Notes: generated from the letters alone by a model not told the origin. DNA of 11,504 nt from Microbacteriaceae bacterium (GCA_011620705.1 WOYR01000066.1:1-11504), one strand, 5' to 3'. Shown: positions 1 through 7,320, counted from the stretch's first letter. Numbers and translations are program-made.

Positions 1-699
1 CTTGCCGCCCGCGCTGCTCGGCAGGAACGCGGCGATGTTGGCGGGCCAGTCGGCGCGGGTGACCGCCGCCAGCACCTGCAGGATGGTCGGGACGACCAGC
101 ACGAGCCCGAGGGCGGCAGCGATGCTGGCGGCACTGCTGCGGATGGCGAGTCCGATCCCGAACGCGAGCAGCCCGATCAGGGCGGCATAGCCGGCACCAC
201 CGATCAGCGCGAGCCAGACCTCCCCGTCGCCGAAGTCGGGCGTGATGCCCTTGCCGGGCAGCAGGGGCGCGGTCGCGAAGGCGGCGGACACGAGTCCGAC
301 CAGGGCCACGACAAAGGTGGTCACCCCGAAGACGAGCGCCTTGGCCACGATGGCGGGCAGGCGCTTCGGCACGGCTGCGAACGTCGAGCGGATCATCCCG
401 GTGCCGTACTCTCCGGTGATCACGAGTGCGCCGAGCACGGCGCTGACCAGTTGGGCGAAGCTGATGCCCAGTGTCGAGACGGTGACCCAGGTGCTCTGCT
501 GCACGTCGTGCGCGGGTGCCCCGGTACCGGTCGGTGCCGGGAGGGCGCCGGCGATCAGCAGGCCCAGCCCGATCGTGAGCAGCACGATGATGACGTAGCA
601 CCACAGGGTCGAGCGCAGGGTGCGCAGCTTGATCCATTCGGAGCGGAGCACGCCGCCGAAGGACAGGACCGGAGTCCTCGTGATCGTCGTCGTGGTCAT
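1..699 (-). CDS. ABC-2 type transporter permease subunit (3' end beyond window)
   Basis: Membrane subunit of an ABC exporter, partnered with the ATPase encoded just upstream. The 233 residues visible begin MTTTTITRTP and carry the segment RSEWIKLRTLRSTLW (about residues 19-33), common just before the first membrane helix in actinobacterial ABC-2 permeases. Hydrophobic helices follow at about residues 34-53, 75-95, 116-139, 158-182 and 188-210, with an EYGTGMIRST segment after the second, also typical of the family. The ATG (699-697) overlaps the TGA of the ATPase gene (698-696), so the two are surely cotranscribed and translationally coupled. The reading frame is open to position 1 and family members are usually about 250-270 residues, so only a short C-terminal piece is missing. 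The substrate cannot be read from sequence; drug or peptide export is the usual guess. Confidence 0.85.
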   Translation of the reverse strand, partial: MTTTTITRTPVLSFGGVLRSEWIKLRTLRSTLWCYVIIVLLTIGLGLLIAGALPAPTGTGAPAHDVQQSTWVTVSTLGISFAQLVSAVLGALVITGEYGTGMIRSTFAAVPKRLPAIVAKALVFGVTTFVVALVGLVSAAFATAPLLPGKGITPDFGDGEVWLALIGGAGYAALIGLLAFGIGLAIRSSAASIAAALGLVLVVPTILQVLAAVTRADWPANIAAFLPSSAGGK

Positions 700-1613
700 G
701 CCGCTGCCGTCCCGCCCGCGTGGAATTCGACTTCGTCCTGAGTGAGCGCGAGGTAGGCGTCCTCGAGCGAGCCGCCGACCGGCGACAGCTCGTGCAGCAC
801 GACGCGTTCGTGGGCGGCGAGTTCGCCGATGTGCGGCGCAGCCAGGCCGGTCACCTCGAGCAGCTCCGGTTCGACATGCGTGACCGTCGCGCCCGCGCCG
901 GTGAGGAGCACGGCGAAGCGCTCGGCGTCGGGGGTGCGCACGTGCACGACCGTCCCGGTCGCCATCGCTTCGATGGTGGCGACGGGGGCGTCGGCGATGA
1001 CCCGTCCCCGGCCGAGCACGATGATGTGGTCGGCGGTCTGGGCCATCTCGCTCATCAGGTGCGATGAGAGGAAGACCGTGCGGCCCTGGCTCGCCAGGTG
1101 GCGGGTGAGTTCGCGCACCCAGATGACGCCTTCAGGGTCGAGTCCGTTGACCGGCTCGTCGAGGATCAGGACCGAGGGGTCGCCCAGCAGCGCCGCCGCA
1201 ATGCCGAGCCGCTGCCCCATCCCGAGCGAGAAGCCGCCCACTCGGCGCCGCGCCACCGATTCGAGTCCGGTGAGCGCGATCACCTCGTCGACACGCGTGC
1301 GCCGGATGCCGTGGGTCGCCGCCAGCGCGAGGAGGTGGTTCTCGGCGGTGCGGCCGGTGTGCACGGCCTTCGCGTCGAGCAGAACGCCGACCTCGCGCAG
1401 CGGCGCCTTCAGATCCGCATAGCGCGACCCGTTCACCGTGACGCTGCCGCTCGTCGCCCGGTCGAGTCCGACGATGAGCCGCATCGTGGTGGACTTGCCG
1501 GCCCCGTTCGGGCCGAGGAACCCCGTGACCATGCCCGGCTTCACCGAGAAGGTCACGTCGTCGACGACGGTCTTCGCGCCGTACCGCTTGGTGAGCCCGA
1601 CTGCTTCGATCAT
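696..1613 (-). CDS. ABC transporter ATP-binding protein (BcrA/YxlF-like exporter family)
   Basis: Cytoplasmic ATPase that drives the adjacent permease. In 305 residues it shows Walker A GPNGAGKST (34-42), a signature motif variant FSLGMGQR (128-135), Walker B VLILDEP (148-154) followed by the D-loop NGLDPEG, and the switch histidine in SSHL (H185). The C-terminal ~90 residues after the core fold are the accessory extension usual in BcrA/CcmA-type subunits. The ATG at 1613 has a GAAGG ribosome site about 8 nt upstream. It is the first gene of a two-gene unit with the permease (4-nt overlap). The upstream intergenic region carries a 45-bp palindrome and a divergent truncated ORF. The family assignment is firm; the transported compound is unknown. 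Confidence 0.93.
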   Translation of the reverse strand: MIEAVGLTKRYGAKTVVDDVTFSVKPGMVTGFLGPNGAGKSTTMRLIVGLDRATSGSVTVNGSRYADLKAPLREVGVLLDAKAVHTGRTAENHLLALAATHGIRRTRVDEVIALTGLESVARRRVGGFSLGMGQRLGIAAALLGDPSVLILDEPVNGLDPEGVIWVRELTRHLASQGRTVFLSSHLMSEMAQTADHIIVLGRGRVIADAPVATIEAMATGTVVHVRTPDAERFAVLLTGAGATVTHVEPELLEVTGLAAPHIGELAAHERVVLHELSPVGGSLEDAYLALTQDEVEFHAGGTAAA

Positions 1614-1633
1614 GATGCCGCCTTCATGCCTTC

Positions 1634-1639
1634 ACGCTA
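1634..1639 (-). promoter_or_regulatory. possible -10 element of the ABC exporter operon
   Basis: TAGCGT on the minus strand fits the actinobacterial TANNNT -10 pattern and lies 20 nt before the ATPase start, leaving a short leader with the GAAGG site. No good -35 hexamer is visible at 17-18 nt, so this is tentative. Confidence 0.35.
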
Positions 1640-1724
1640 GGCGATGCTCGCAGTCGCGCCGTCATCCCAGGGGATTACTTCGATCGCACTCCCGCGTTCG
1701 CCCGAGCAGGGCACCCTGCGGTCA

Positions 1725-1769
1725 GCGCACTCCGGTTGTGTAGGACGGTCCTACACAACCGGAGTGCGC
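1725..1769. repeat. 45-bp perfect palindrome, copy 1
   Basis: Two 22-nt arms, exact reverse complements, flank a single central G at 1747. The left arm begins GCGCACTCCGGTTGTGTAGG. The copy at 8499-8543 has the same arms and a central C, so the two are exact reverse complements over all 45 bases. It lies between divergent genes (ABC ATPase, minus; truncated AbiEi-like ORF, plus) with no T-run on either side, so it does not look like an intrinsic terminator. It may be a dispersed REP/PU-type palindromic unit or a dyad operator. Flanking bases are not shared with copy 2. Confidence 0.95.
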
Positions 1770-1834
1770 GGGGGGAGAGCACATCCGCAGGGCAGCGTCC
1801 GCCGGGAGCGCGGCCGAGCGGCGAGAGTCTCCGC

Positions 1835-2350
1835 ATGCAGCACATCGTCGAAGCCATCGAGCGGCTCGGCGGGGTGGCGAGCCGCTGGCAGTTGCGCTCG
1901 CGCGGCGTCTCGGCCGACGCGCTCGACGTCGCCGCGTGGTATGGGCGCTCGATCATCCGGGTGCGCAAGGGCTGGTATGCCCGCGCCGACGAGAACCCTG
2001 ATGCGATCCGGGCCTGCCGGGTCGGCGGACGGCTCACCTGCGTGAGCGCCATCGCCTTTCATGACGGATCCGCACCGCCCCCGGCGCTGCACGTCGAGGT
2101 GCCGGCCAATGCACCGCGGCTTCGCGACCCGGACGATCCACGAAAGCGCCTCGGCCCGGACTCGCCGGTGGTGGTGCACTGGACTCGCCATCCCGGACCC
2201 GGGGATGCGCGAGCCGTCACCGCAGCGCACGCTGAGGCGGTCGCGGCGGCGTGCGGCGTCCATGCCGCGGGAGTGCCGGGGCGGACGGCTCAGGGCCGGG
2301 GCCGGGCTCAGGCCGCCTCGGCAAGGTCGTCGGCGTCGAGGATCGTGTAG
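1835..2350 (+). pseudogene. truncated AbiEi-like / DUF559-family protein
   Basis: The 171-residue product starts MQHIVEAIERLGG. Residues 1-50 resemble the winged-helix N-terminus of actinobacterial proteins annotated as type IV toxin-antitoxin AbiEi-family antitoxin domain, and residues 60-117 (RVGGRLTCVSAI, then PVVVHWTR) match the middle part of the same proteins. Full-length relatives are about 280-300 residues and end in a DUF559 (Vsr-like nuclease fold) domain. Here the similarity stops near residue 120, the rest is low-complexity Ala/Arg/Gly, and the frame closes after overlapping the last 43 nt of the convergent XPB gene. I tried the other two plus-strand frames and saw no continuation, so this looks like a 3' truncation rather than one frameshift. 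The ATG at 1835 was chosen because homology starts there; an in-frame ATG at 1736 lies inside the palindrome. The ribosome site (GCGAGAG) is weak. No toxin partner is adjacent. The short form could still be expressed. Confidence 0.6.
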
Positions 2351-3954
2351 CTGTAGCCCTGCTCGGCCAGGAAGCGCTGCCGGTTCTGCGCGAAATCCTG
2401 GTCGACGGTGTCGCGCGCCACGAGGGTGTAGAAGTTCGCGGGCAGCCCGCTCTCCTTCGGGCGCAGCAGGCGGCCCAGCCGCTGGGCCTCCTCCTGGCGC
2501 GAGCCGAACGAGCCGGAGACCTGGATCGCGACCGTCGCCTCGGGCAGGTCGACCGAGAAGTTCGCCACCTTCGACACCACCAGAACCCGGGTCGTGCCAT
2601 CCCGGAACTCCTGGTAGAGCCGCTCCCGCTCGTCGATCGGGGTCGCGCCGGTGAGCTTCGGGGCGTTCAGCGCGAGAGCCAGCTCGTCGATCTGATCCAG
2701 GTACTGGCCGATGACGAGGATGCGCTCGCCCTCGTGCTTCGCGACCAGCTCGCGGACCACGCCCAGCTTGGCGGGCGCGGTCGCCGCGAGCCGGTATCGC
2801 TCGTCATCCGCGGATGCCGCATACTCCAGCCGTTCCTGCTGCGGCAGGTCGATCCGCACCTCGTAGCAGGATGCCGGGGAGATGAAGCCCTGCGCCTCGA
2901 TCTCCTTCCAGGGCGCGTCGAAGCGCTTCGGGCCGATCAGCGAGAACACATCGGACTCGCGGCCGTCCTCGCGCACCAGCGTCGCCGTCAGGCCGAGCCG
3001 GCGGCGCGCCTGCAGCTCGGCCGTCAGCTTGAACACCGGCGCGGGCAGCAGGTGCACCTCGTCGTACACGATGAGGCCCCAGTCCAGCGCGTCGAGCAGC
3101 GCCAGGTGGGCGTACTCGCCCTTCCGCTTCGCGGTCAGGATCTGGTATGTCGCGATCGTGACCGGCTTGATCTCCTTGACCTGGCCCGAGTATTCGCCGA
3201 TCTCCTCCTCGGTGAGCGAGGTGCGCCGCAGCAGTTCGGAACGCCATTGGCGTGCCGAGACCGTGTTGGTGACCAGGATGAGCGTCGTGGTCTCCGCGCG
3301 CGCCATCGCCCCCGCCCCCACCAGCGTCTTGCCCGCGCCGCACGGCAGCACGACCACCCCGGATCCGCCGGCGAAGAAGTTGTCGATCGCCTGCTCCTGG
3401 TACGGCCGCAGCGCCCAGCCGTCCGCGGAGTTCAGCTCGATCCGGTGCGGGGTGCCCGGGGTGTAGCCGGCGTGGTCCTCGGCGGGCCAGCCGAGCTTGA
3501 GCAGCTCCTGCTTGACCTGGCCGCGTGCCCAGGGGAGCAGGGTCCATTCGGTGGTGGTGCGCTTCACGCCGAGGAACTGACCGACCTTGGGACTGCGGGT
3601 GATCTCGGCGAGCACCGCGGGATCCGTGCCGGTGATGATGAGTTCACCCTCGGCATCGCGCTCGATGATCAGGCGGCCGTAGCGGCCGACCGTCTCGGTG
3701 ATGTCGATCGACACCGACTGCGGCACGGGGAACTTGGCGTAGTCGTCGAGGGTCTGCAGCATCTGCGCCGCGGTGTGACCGGCGGCGCGCGCGTTCCACA
3801 GCCCCAGCCGCGTGATGCGGTAGGTGTGCACGAACTCGGGGGCCCGCTCCAGCTCGGCGAAGACCGCCAGCTCGTGCCGCGCCTCTTCCGCTTGCGGGTG
3901 CGCAACTTCGAGCAGCACGGTGCGGTCGCTCTGGACGATCAGGGGTCCGTTCAC
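2308..3954 (-). CDS. DNA repair helicase XPB (bacterial ERCC3 homologue)
   Basis: ATP-dependent 3'-5' superfamily 2 DNA helicase, counterpart of archaeal/eukaryotic XPB; in mycobacteria the homologue has helicase activity and a presumed repair role. With a GTG start at 3954 the protein has 548 residues, close to the usual 540-550. The N-terminal domain (about 1-170) precedes Walker A LPCGAGKT (203-210), DEVH box (298-301), motif III GLTATL (321-326) with the RED motif (328-330), and motif VI QRLGRLLRP (491-499). The frame stays open further upstream, but family similarity begins at VNGPLIVQSDRTVLLEV and the extension would be antisense-like sequence through the preceding gene. A GAAGG sits only 2 nt from GTG, too close for normal use, while TAGGCT lies 8 nt upstream, which suits a leaderless transcript. 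It follows the helicase-associated gene after a 38-nt gap on the same strand. Confidence 0.95.
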   Translation of the reverse strand: MNGPLIVQSDRTVLLEVAHPQAEEARHELAVFAELERAPEFVHTYRITRLGLWNARAAGHTAAQMLQTLDDYAKFPVPQSVSIDITETVGRYGRLIIERDAEGELIITGTDPAVLAEITRSPKVGQFLGVKRTTTEWTLLPWARGQVKQELLKLGWPAEDHAGYTPGTPHRIELNSADGWALRPYQEQAIDNFFAGGSGVVVLPCGAGKTLVGAGAMARAETTTLILVTNTVSARQWRSELLRRTSLTEEEIGEYSGQVKEIKPVTIATYQILTAKRKGEYAHLALLDALDWGLIVYDEVHLLPAPVFKLTAELQARRRLGLTATLVREDGRESDVFSLIGPKRFDAPWKEIEAQGFISPASCYEVRIDLPQQERLEYAASADDERYRLAATAPAKLGVVRELVAKHEGERILVIGQYLDQIDELALALNAPKLTGATPIDERERLYQEFRDGTTRVLVVSKVANFSVDLPEATVAIQVSGSFGSRQEEAQRLGRLLRPKESGLPANFYTLVARDTVDQDFAQNRQRFLAEQGYSYTILDADDLAEAA

Positions 3955-3962
3955 AACCTTCG

Positions 3963-3968
3963 AGCCTA
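3963..3968 (-). promoter_or_regulatory. -10 element, probable leaderless promoter of the XPB gene
   Basis: TAGGCT on the minus strand is followed by 8 nt (CGAAGGTT) and then the GTG start. In actinobacteria such spacing usually places the transcript 5' end at the start codon. It sits in the 38-nt gap after the helicase-associated gene, so XPB could be made from its own transcript as well as by readthrough. Confidence 0.5.
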
Positions 3969-3992
3969 CCCGCGATCGCGGCCGGCGCTGAG

Positions 3993-5891
3993 CTACGCAG
4001 GCCGGACGGCGGTGATCGACGACAGCGGCAGCGTCCGCTCGATGTCCGCCCGCCGGTCCCGTGCGCGCAGCCTGCCGTTCGCGATGGCGGCCGGCTCCAG
4101 GTGGTACTCGACCTGGGTGCCGTCCGGCAGCCGCACATCCACCAGCACCGCCGCCTTGTTCTTCACGGCGCTCTCCAGCTGACGGGCCAGCCATGCCTGC
4201 CCGGTCTCCTCGGGGCTCGAGGCCGCGACCGCGCGCACCCGGGCGATCAGGATCGCGGCGGTGTCGTCGGCCAGCGCTCCGCCCGCGCCCGCGCGTCGCT
4301 CGCGGCGCAGCTCCAGGATGGTGCCTGCGGCGTCCTCGGCCACGACGGGGTAGCGCGCGTCGGCGAGCGTCCAGTAGACGAGCGGCAGCTCGAAGCGGGA
4401 GAGCAGGCGGCCCTCGCCGCCCGGACCGGCCCCATCCGGCTTGAGGCCGAGCGGGGCGAGGGCCTGGTCCACCGCGACCTGGCGCAGCATGGCGGTGTCG
4501 TCGGAGCGCACATAGGCCGACATCCCGAACTCGCGGGAGTCGGCGGGGTCGGCGCCCGGGTCGATGGCCCCGACGCGCAGGGTGCCGAAGCGCGCGGCCG
4601 TGTCGGCCAGCAGGTACTCGAGCGGTTGCGGGATGCCGGTCAGCGACACCCGGGCGAGAAAGGCGCGAATGCCGTCCGCGGTCTCGCCCGCGATCATCGC
4701 CCGGCTCAGGCTCGCCGCGGTGACCCGGTAGCTGGATGCCAGGCCCCGGGCCTCGACCTCGGCGAAGCGGCGCAGCCGGCTGTCCACCTCGGCCACGAGC
4801 GGTCCTGGCGCGATGATCGACAGATCGTGCTGCACGTACACCTGCTCGACCTCGGGCGGGAACAGCGCCGCCATCGCGGTGGATGCAGCACCCACCCCAT
4901 CGACGAGCAGCGCCGCCCCCGGCGTCGACGGCGTCGCCCCCCCTGTCAGGCCGAGCAGCTCGGCTTCGCGGGCGATCGAGGTGAGCCGCTCGCGGATCCA
5001 GTCCCCCCCCGCCGGGAACAGCCACGCCACGAAGTCGGCGAGCCCTTCGCCCCAGACCGCATGCGCCCGCTGGCGCAGCACGGTGCGCAGCTCATCGGGC
5101 AGCCGGTCGAGCCACGCGCCCGCGAGCACGGCCCAGCGGTCGGCCCGCGACTCGGAGAGCCAGGTGCGGGATGCCTCGCTCGGCGCCCAGGCCCCGCCGT
5201 CCAGTTCGGCGAGCCCTGCATGCGATGCGATGTTGAGCAGCAGGTCGATCTGCTCGCTGCCGACCCCGGCCGCGGCGGCGAGCCGTCGGCCGTCGGGGAG
5301 GGCGACCCCGCCGCGGGCCAGCTGGCGGGCGGGCTCATCGCGCAGCGCCACGAGCAGCTCGGTCACGGCGGAGAGCGTGCCGAATGCGCGGTCTCCCGCC
5401 CCCCGGTCGACGAAGCGGGCATCGGACTCGCTCACCGGGACCAGGGCGGCCGGGGGCGTGCTGCTGACGAGCTCGGCGCGCGAGGGCAGGCCGAAAGCGG
5501 GCCAGGCGTTCAATTGCTCGGTGACGGCATCCCATGGGGCGACCCGGCCGGACTCGGCGCCGAGCAGTGCCGCCCTCTCGGCGACGGCGATGCGCTCCGA
5601 GACCTCGGCCGTCGAGAGGTGCAGAGCGACGGCGAGCTGCGCCGCGGTGGGCGCGCCCGTGGTGGACGCGAGTTCGCCGGCGACCGCGAGCAGGGCGAGG
5701 GTCGGACGATCCAGGCGCTGCAGGGCGGCCTGCACGGAGCCGCGGTCCAGCAGCGCCTCCGCCAGGTCGAAGAAGTCGCGGATGCCCTGCTGGCGCACCC
5801 CGCGATCCTTCACCAGCCGCGCGAGGGCGTCGTCGTCGAGCGCGCGCAGCCGGGCCGCGAGCGCGAGGGCGGAGCCGCTACTCGCCGCCAT
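3993..5891 (-). CDS. helicase-associated protein (XPB/Ssl2-like, Helicase_C_3 domain)
   Basis: The 632-residue protein is encoded directly upstream of the XPB helicase in many actinobacteria and carries the helicase C-like domain often labelled XPB/Ssl2-like (Pfam Helicase_C_3), here about residues 349-440, beginning EQVYVQHDLSIIAPGPLVAEVD. The N-terminal half is rich in short helices (DDDALARLVKDRGV at 20-33) and resembles winged-helix repeats. The last ~40 residues (EYHLEPAAIANGRLRARDRR, then IERTLPLSSITAV) look like the end of a WYL-type domain. There are no Walker motifs, so it is not a helicase by itself; a partner or regulator of XPB is inferred from context. The ATG overlaps the end of the preceding membrane-protein gene by 14 nt, implying translational coupling. 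Two long G tracts fall inside the gene (C8 at 5003-5010 and C7 at 4937-4943 on the plus strand). Confidence 0.88.
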   Translation of the reverse strand: MAASSGSALALAARLRALDDDALARLVKDRGVRQQGIRDFFDLAEALLDRGSVQAALQRLDRPTLALLAVAGELASTTGAPTAAQLAVALHLSTAEVSERIAVAERAALLGAESGRVAPWDAVTEQLNAWPAFGLPSRAELVSSTPPAALVPVSESDARFVDRGAGDRAFGTLSAVTELLVALRDEPARQLARGGVALPDGRRLAAAAGVGSEQIDLLLNIASHAGLAELDGGAWAPSEASRTWLSESRADRWAVLAGAWLDRLPDELRTVLRQRAHAVWGEGLADFVAWLFPAGGDWIRERLTSIAREAELLGLTGGATPSTPGAALLVDGVGAASTAMAALFPPEVEQVYVQHDLSIIAPGPLVAEVDSRLRRFAEVEARGLASSYRVTAASLSRAMIAGETADGIRAFLARVSLTGIPQPLEYLLADTAARFGTLRVGAIDPGADPADSREFGMSAYVRSDDTAMLRQVAVDQALAPLGLKPDGAGPGGEGRLLSRFELPLVYWTLADARYPVVAEDAAGTILELRRERRAGAGGALADDTAAILIARVRAVAASSPEETGQAWLARQLESAVKNKAAVLVDVRLPDGTQVEYHLEPAAIANGRLRARDRRADIERTLPLSSITAVRPA

Positions 5892-6141
5892 CGCGCGCGA
5901 GGCGGCTGCGTCGCACGGCGGTCACGATCAGGAACACGATGAGCCCGATCAGCGCGAGCGGCAGGCCGATGCCGGGCAGCACGGCGACGGTCGGCCAGAC
6001 CCCGCCGGTGAAGTCCGCATTGCTGGCGCGGCCGATGAAGATCGCCACGATCGCGATGATCGAGATGCCCGCGACGGTTGCGACGACGAACGCCAGGATG
6101 CGTTCGATACGATTGAGGGGCACACGGGTGTTCTCTGCCAC
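5878..6141 (-). CDS. small two-helix membrane protein
   Basis: An 87-residue protein (starts MAENTRVPLNRIERI) with hydrophobic helices at about 14-37 and 49-75 and a basic tail (RRSRLAR), so both ends are probably cytoplasmic. I do not recognise a named family; short proteins like this occur beside the helicase-associated gene in related genomes. The start is GTG at 6141. TATCCT lies 6 nt before it, which points to a leaderless transcript. Its stop overlaps the helicase-associated gene by 14 nt, making it the first gene of the run leading to XPB. It faces away from the cold-shock gene across 62 bp. Function unknown. Confidence 0.8.
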   Translation of the reverse strand: MAENTRVPLNRIERILAFVVATVAGISIIAIVAIFIGRASNADFTGGVWPTVAVLPGIGLPLALIGLIVFLIVTAVRRSRLARDGGE

Positions 6142-6147
6142 AGCACC

Positions 6148-6153
6148 AGGATA
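6148..6153 (-). promoter_or_regulatory. -10 element of the membrane protein-XPB operon
   Basis: TATCCT on the minus strand, separated by 6 nt (GGTGCT) from the GTG start at 6141, fits a leaderless actinobacterial promoter. It lies in the 62-bp divergent gap shared with the cold-shock gene. Confidence 0.5.
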
Positions 6154-6203
6154 GGGCTCACGCCCCAGCCCCGATGCCCGCGCACCAATGAGGAGAGGTC
6201 CCC

Positions 6204-6584
6204 ATGCCCACCGGCAAGGTCAAGTTCTACGACGAAGACAAAGGCTTCGGCTTCATCGCTGCTGATGACGGCCAAGAGGTGTTCCTGCACGCATCCGCGC
6301 TGCCGGCGGGCACGGTCGTGCGCGCGGGCAGCCGCCTCGAGTTCGGGATCGCCGACGGGAAGAAGGGGGCGCAGGCGCTGTCGGTGCGGGTTCTGGACGC
6401 TCCGCCATCCTTGAGCAAGATGACGCGCCGCTCCGCCGACGACATGGCGATCGTGGTGGAGGACCTGGTGAAGCTGCTCGACGGGATCGGCGCCGGCCTG
6501 CGTCGCGGCCGCTACCCCGACAAGAGCCACGGCAGCAAGATCGCGGCCGTGCTGCGCAAGGTCGCCGACGATCTGGATGCCTGA
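6204..6584 (+). CDS. cold-shock domain protein, long actinobacterial form
   Basis: A 126-residue single-stranded nucleic-acid binding protein. The N-terminal 65 residues form the cold-shock domain, with RNP1 as KGFGFI (13-18) and RNP2 as VFLHAS (26-31). Classical CspA proteins end at about 67-70 residues; this one has a further ~60-residue charged helical tail (SKMTRRSADDMAIVVEDLVK onward), as in the longer actinobacterial CspB-type proteins. A strong AGGAGAGG ribosome site lies about 5 nt before the ATG. The last codons overlap the DUF3027 start by 8 nt (ATGCCTGA), so the two are cotranslated. A role as RNA chaperone or nucleic-acid binder is inferred from the domain; the tail's function is unknown. 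Confidence 0.93.
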   Translation: MPTGKVKFYDEDKGFGFIAADDGQEVFLHASALPAGTVVRAGSRLEFGIADGKKGAQALSVRVLDAPPSLSKMTRRSADDMAIVVEDLVKLLDGIGAGLRRGRYPDKSHGSKIAAVLRKVADDLDA

Positions 6585-7194
6585 GGCACCGGTGGTCGAA
6601 CCTGTCGAGGGCGCTGCGCCGGTCGAGGGCGCCGCGGTCGAGGTGGCGCTCGCCGCGCTCCGCGAGATCACGCCGGAGGCCGGCATCGGCGCGTTCGTCT
6701 CGCAGGAGACGGATGACGAGGGCGTCAGCACCATCCTGTTCGCCTCGGCGATGCCCGGGTATCCGGGCTGGTACTGGACGGCGAGCGTCGCGCAGCTGCC
6801 CGGCGAGGAACCGACAGTGCTCGAAGCCGAACTGCTGCCCGGCGAGGGCGCGCTGCTCGCTCCGGACTGGGTGCCGTGGAGCGAGCGGCTCGAGGACTAC
6901 AAGGCCGCTCAGGCGGCGATCGCCGCGGGCGAGCTGTCGGAGTCGGACGACGACGAGAGTCTGGACGACGCCGAAAGTCTGGAAGACGACGATCTGGATG
7001 ACGACGATCTGGGCGACGACCCCGACGACGGCATCGACTTCGAGTCCGATGAGCCGCCGGCCGGCGCTGCCCTAGCTGCTGTGCCGCCGATGGGTGACGA
7101 CGAGCAGCACGAGCCCGATGCCGAGGCCGGCCAGGACGGTCCAGAGCCACCACTCGCGCCCGTTCGCCATCAGCGGCGCAAGAAACAGCAGTAG
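6577..7194 (+). CDS. DUF3027 family protein with acidic tail
   Basis: A 205-residue cytoplasmic protein of unknown function. Residues about 58-105 contain the conserved DUF3027 core (MPGYPGWYWTASVAQLPG, then ELLPGEGALLAPDWVPWSER). Residues 121-158 are almost entirely Asp/Glu/Ser/Leu, with a repeating DDDESLDDAESLEDDD pattern, and the protein ends in a basic cluster RHQRRKKQQ. Its ATG lies inside the end of the cold-shock gene (8-nt overlap); this csp-DUF3027 pairing is common in actinobacteria and suggests a joint role. The last ~40 codons (from about residue 166) are antisense to the convergent DUF2530 gene, a 123-nt overlap. The natural C-terminus may have ended earlier in relatives. Confidence 0.85.
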   Translation: MPEAPVVEPVEGAAPVEGAAVEVALAALREITPEAGIGAFVSQETDDEGVSTILFASAMPGYPGWYWTASVAQLPGEEPTVLEAELLPGEGALLAPDWVPWSERLEDYKAAQAAIAAGELSESDDDESLDDAESLEDDDLDDDDLGDDPDDGIDFESDEPPAGAALAAVPPMGDDEQHEPDAEAGQDGPEPPLAPVRHQRRKKQQ

Positions 7195-7308
7195 CACGCC
7201 GAGAGCGACCAGCCAGAGCACGAGCCCGACGAGGACGGTCTTGCGGTCATCCGTCTTGACGGGTGCGGGATCGGGGCGGCGCTCCGAGTCCTTCAGCCAG
7301 AGGCGCAT
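7072..7308 (-). CDS. DUF2530 small membrane protein
   Basis: A 78-residue protein with a charged N-terminus (MRLWLKDSERRPDPAPVKTDDRK) and two membrane helices (about 24-46 and 52-72) joined by a short loop containing GREWWLW, the layout of the DUF2530 family. Function is unknown. It is encoded beside serC in other actinobacteria too. Here it lies 43 bp downstream of serC on the same strand. TAGGGT 6 nt before the ATG suggests its own leaderless transcript, preceded by two tandem 12-bp repeats. Its 3' 123 nt are antisense to the DUF3027 gene tail. Confidence 0.85.
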   Translation of the reverse strand: MRLWLKDSERRPDPAPVKTDDRKTVLVGLVLWLVALGVLLLFLAPLMANGREWWLWTVLAGLGIGLVLLVVTHRRHSS

Positions 7309-7314
7309 GGGTTC

Positions 7315-7320
7315 ACCCTA
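7315..7320 (-). promoter_or_regulatory. -10 element, probable leaderless promoter of the DUF2530 gene
   Basis: TAGGGT on the minus strand is followed by GAACCC (6 nt) and the ATG at 7308. It lies in the 43-bp gap after serC, immediately downstream of a pair of 12-bp direct repeats. Confidence 0.5.

Noticed and set aside
1725..1769. Palindrome copy 1 (and copy 2) as an intrinsic terminator
   Set aside because: Both lie between divergent genes, where no transcript ends, and neither is followed by a T-run on either strand.
2251..4182. 643-codon open frame on the plus strand
   Set aside because: It lies antisense to the XPB gene, is rich in Arg/Gly/Val with no family motifs, and its length follows from high GC at third codon positions of the real gene.
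3955..5025. N-terminal extension of the XPB frame to 905 residues
   Set aside because: The added part is an out-of-frame reading of the helicase-associated gene; XPB similarity starts at the GTG at 3954 and gives the normal length.
4101..5942. 613-codon open frame on the plus strand
   Set aside because: Antisense shadow of the helicase-associated gene; composition is low-complexity Gly/Arg/Glu/Gln with no recognisable domain.
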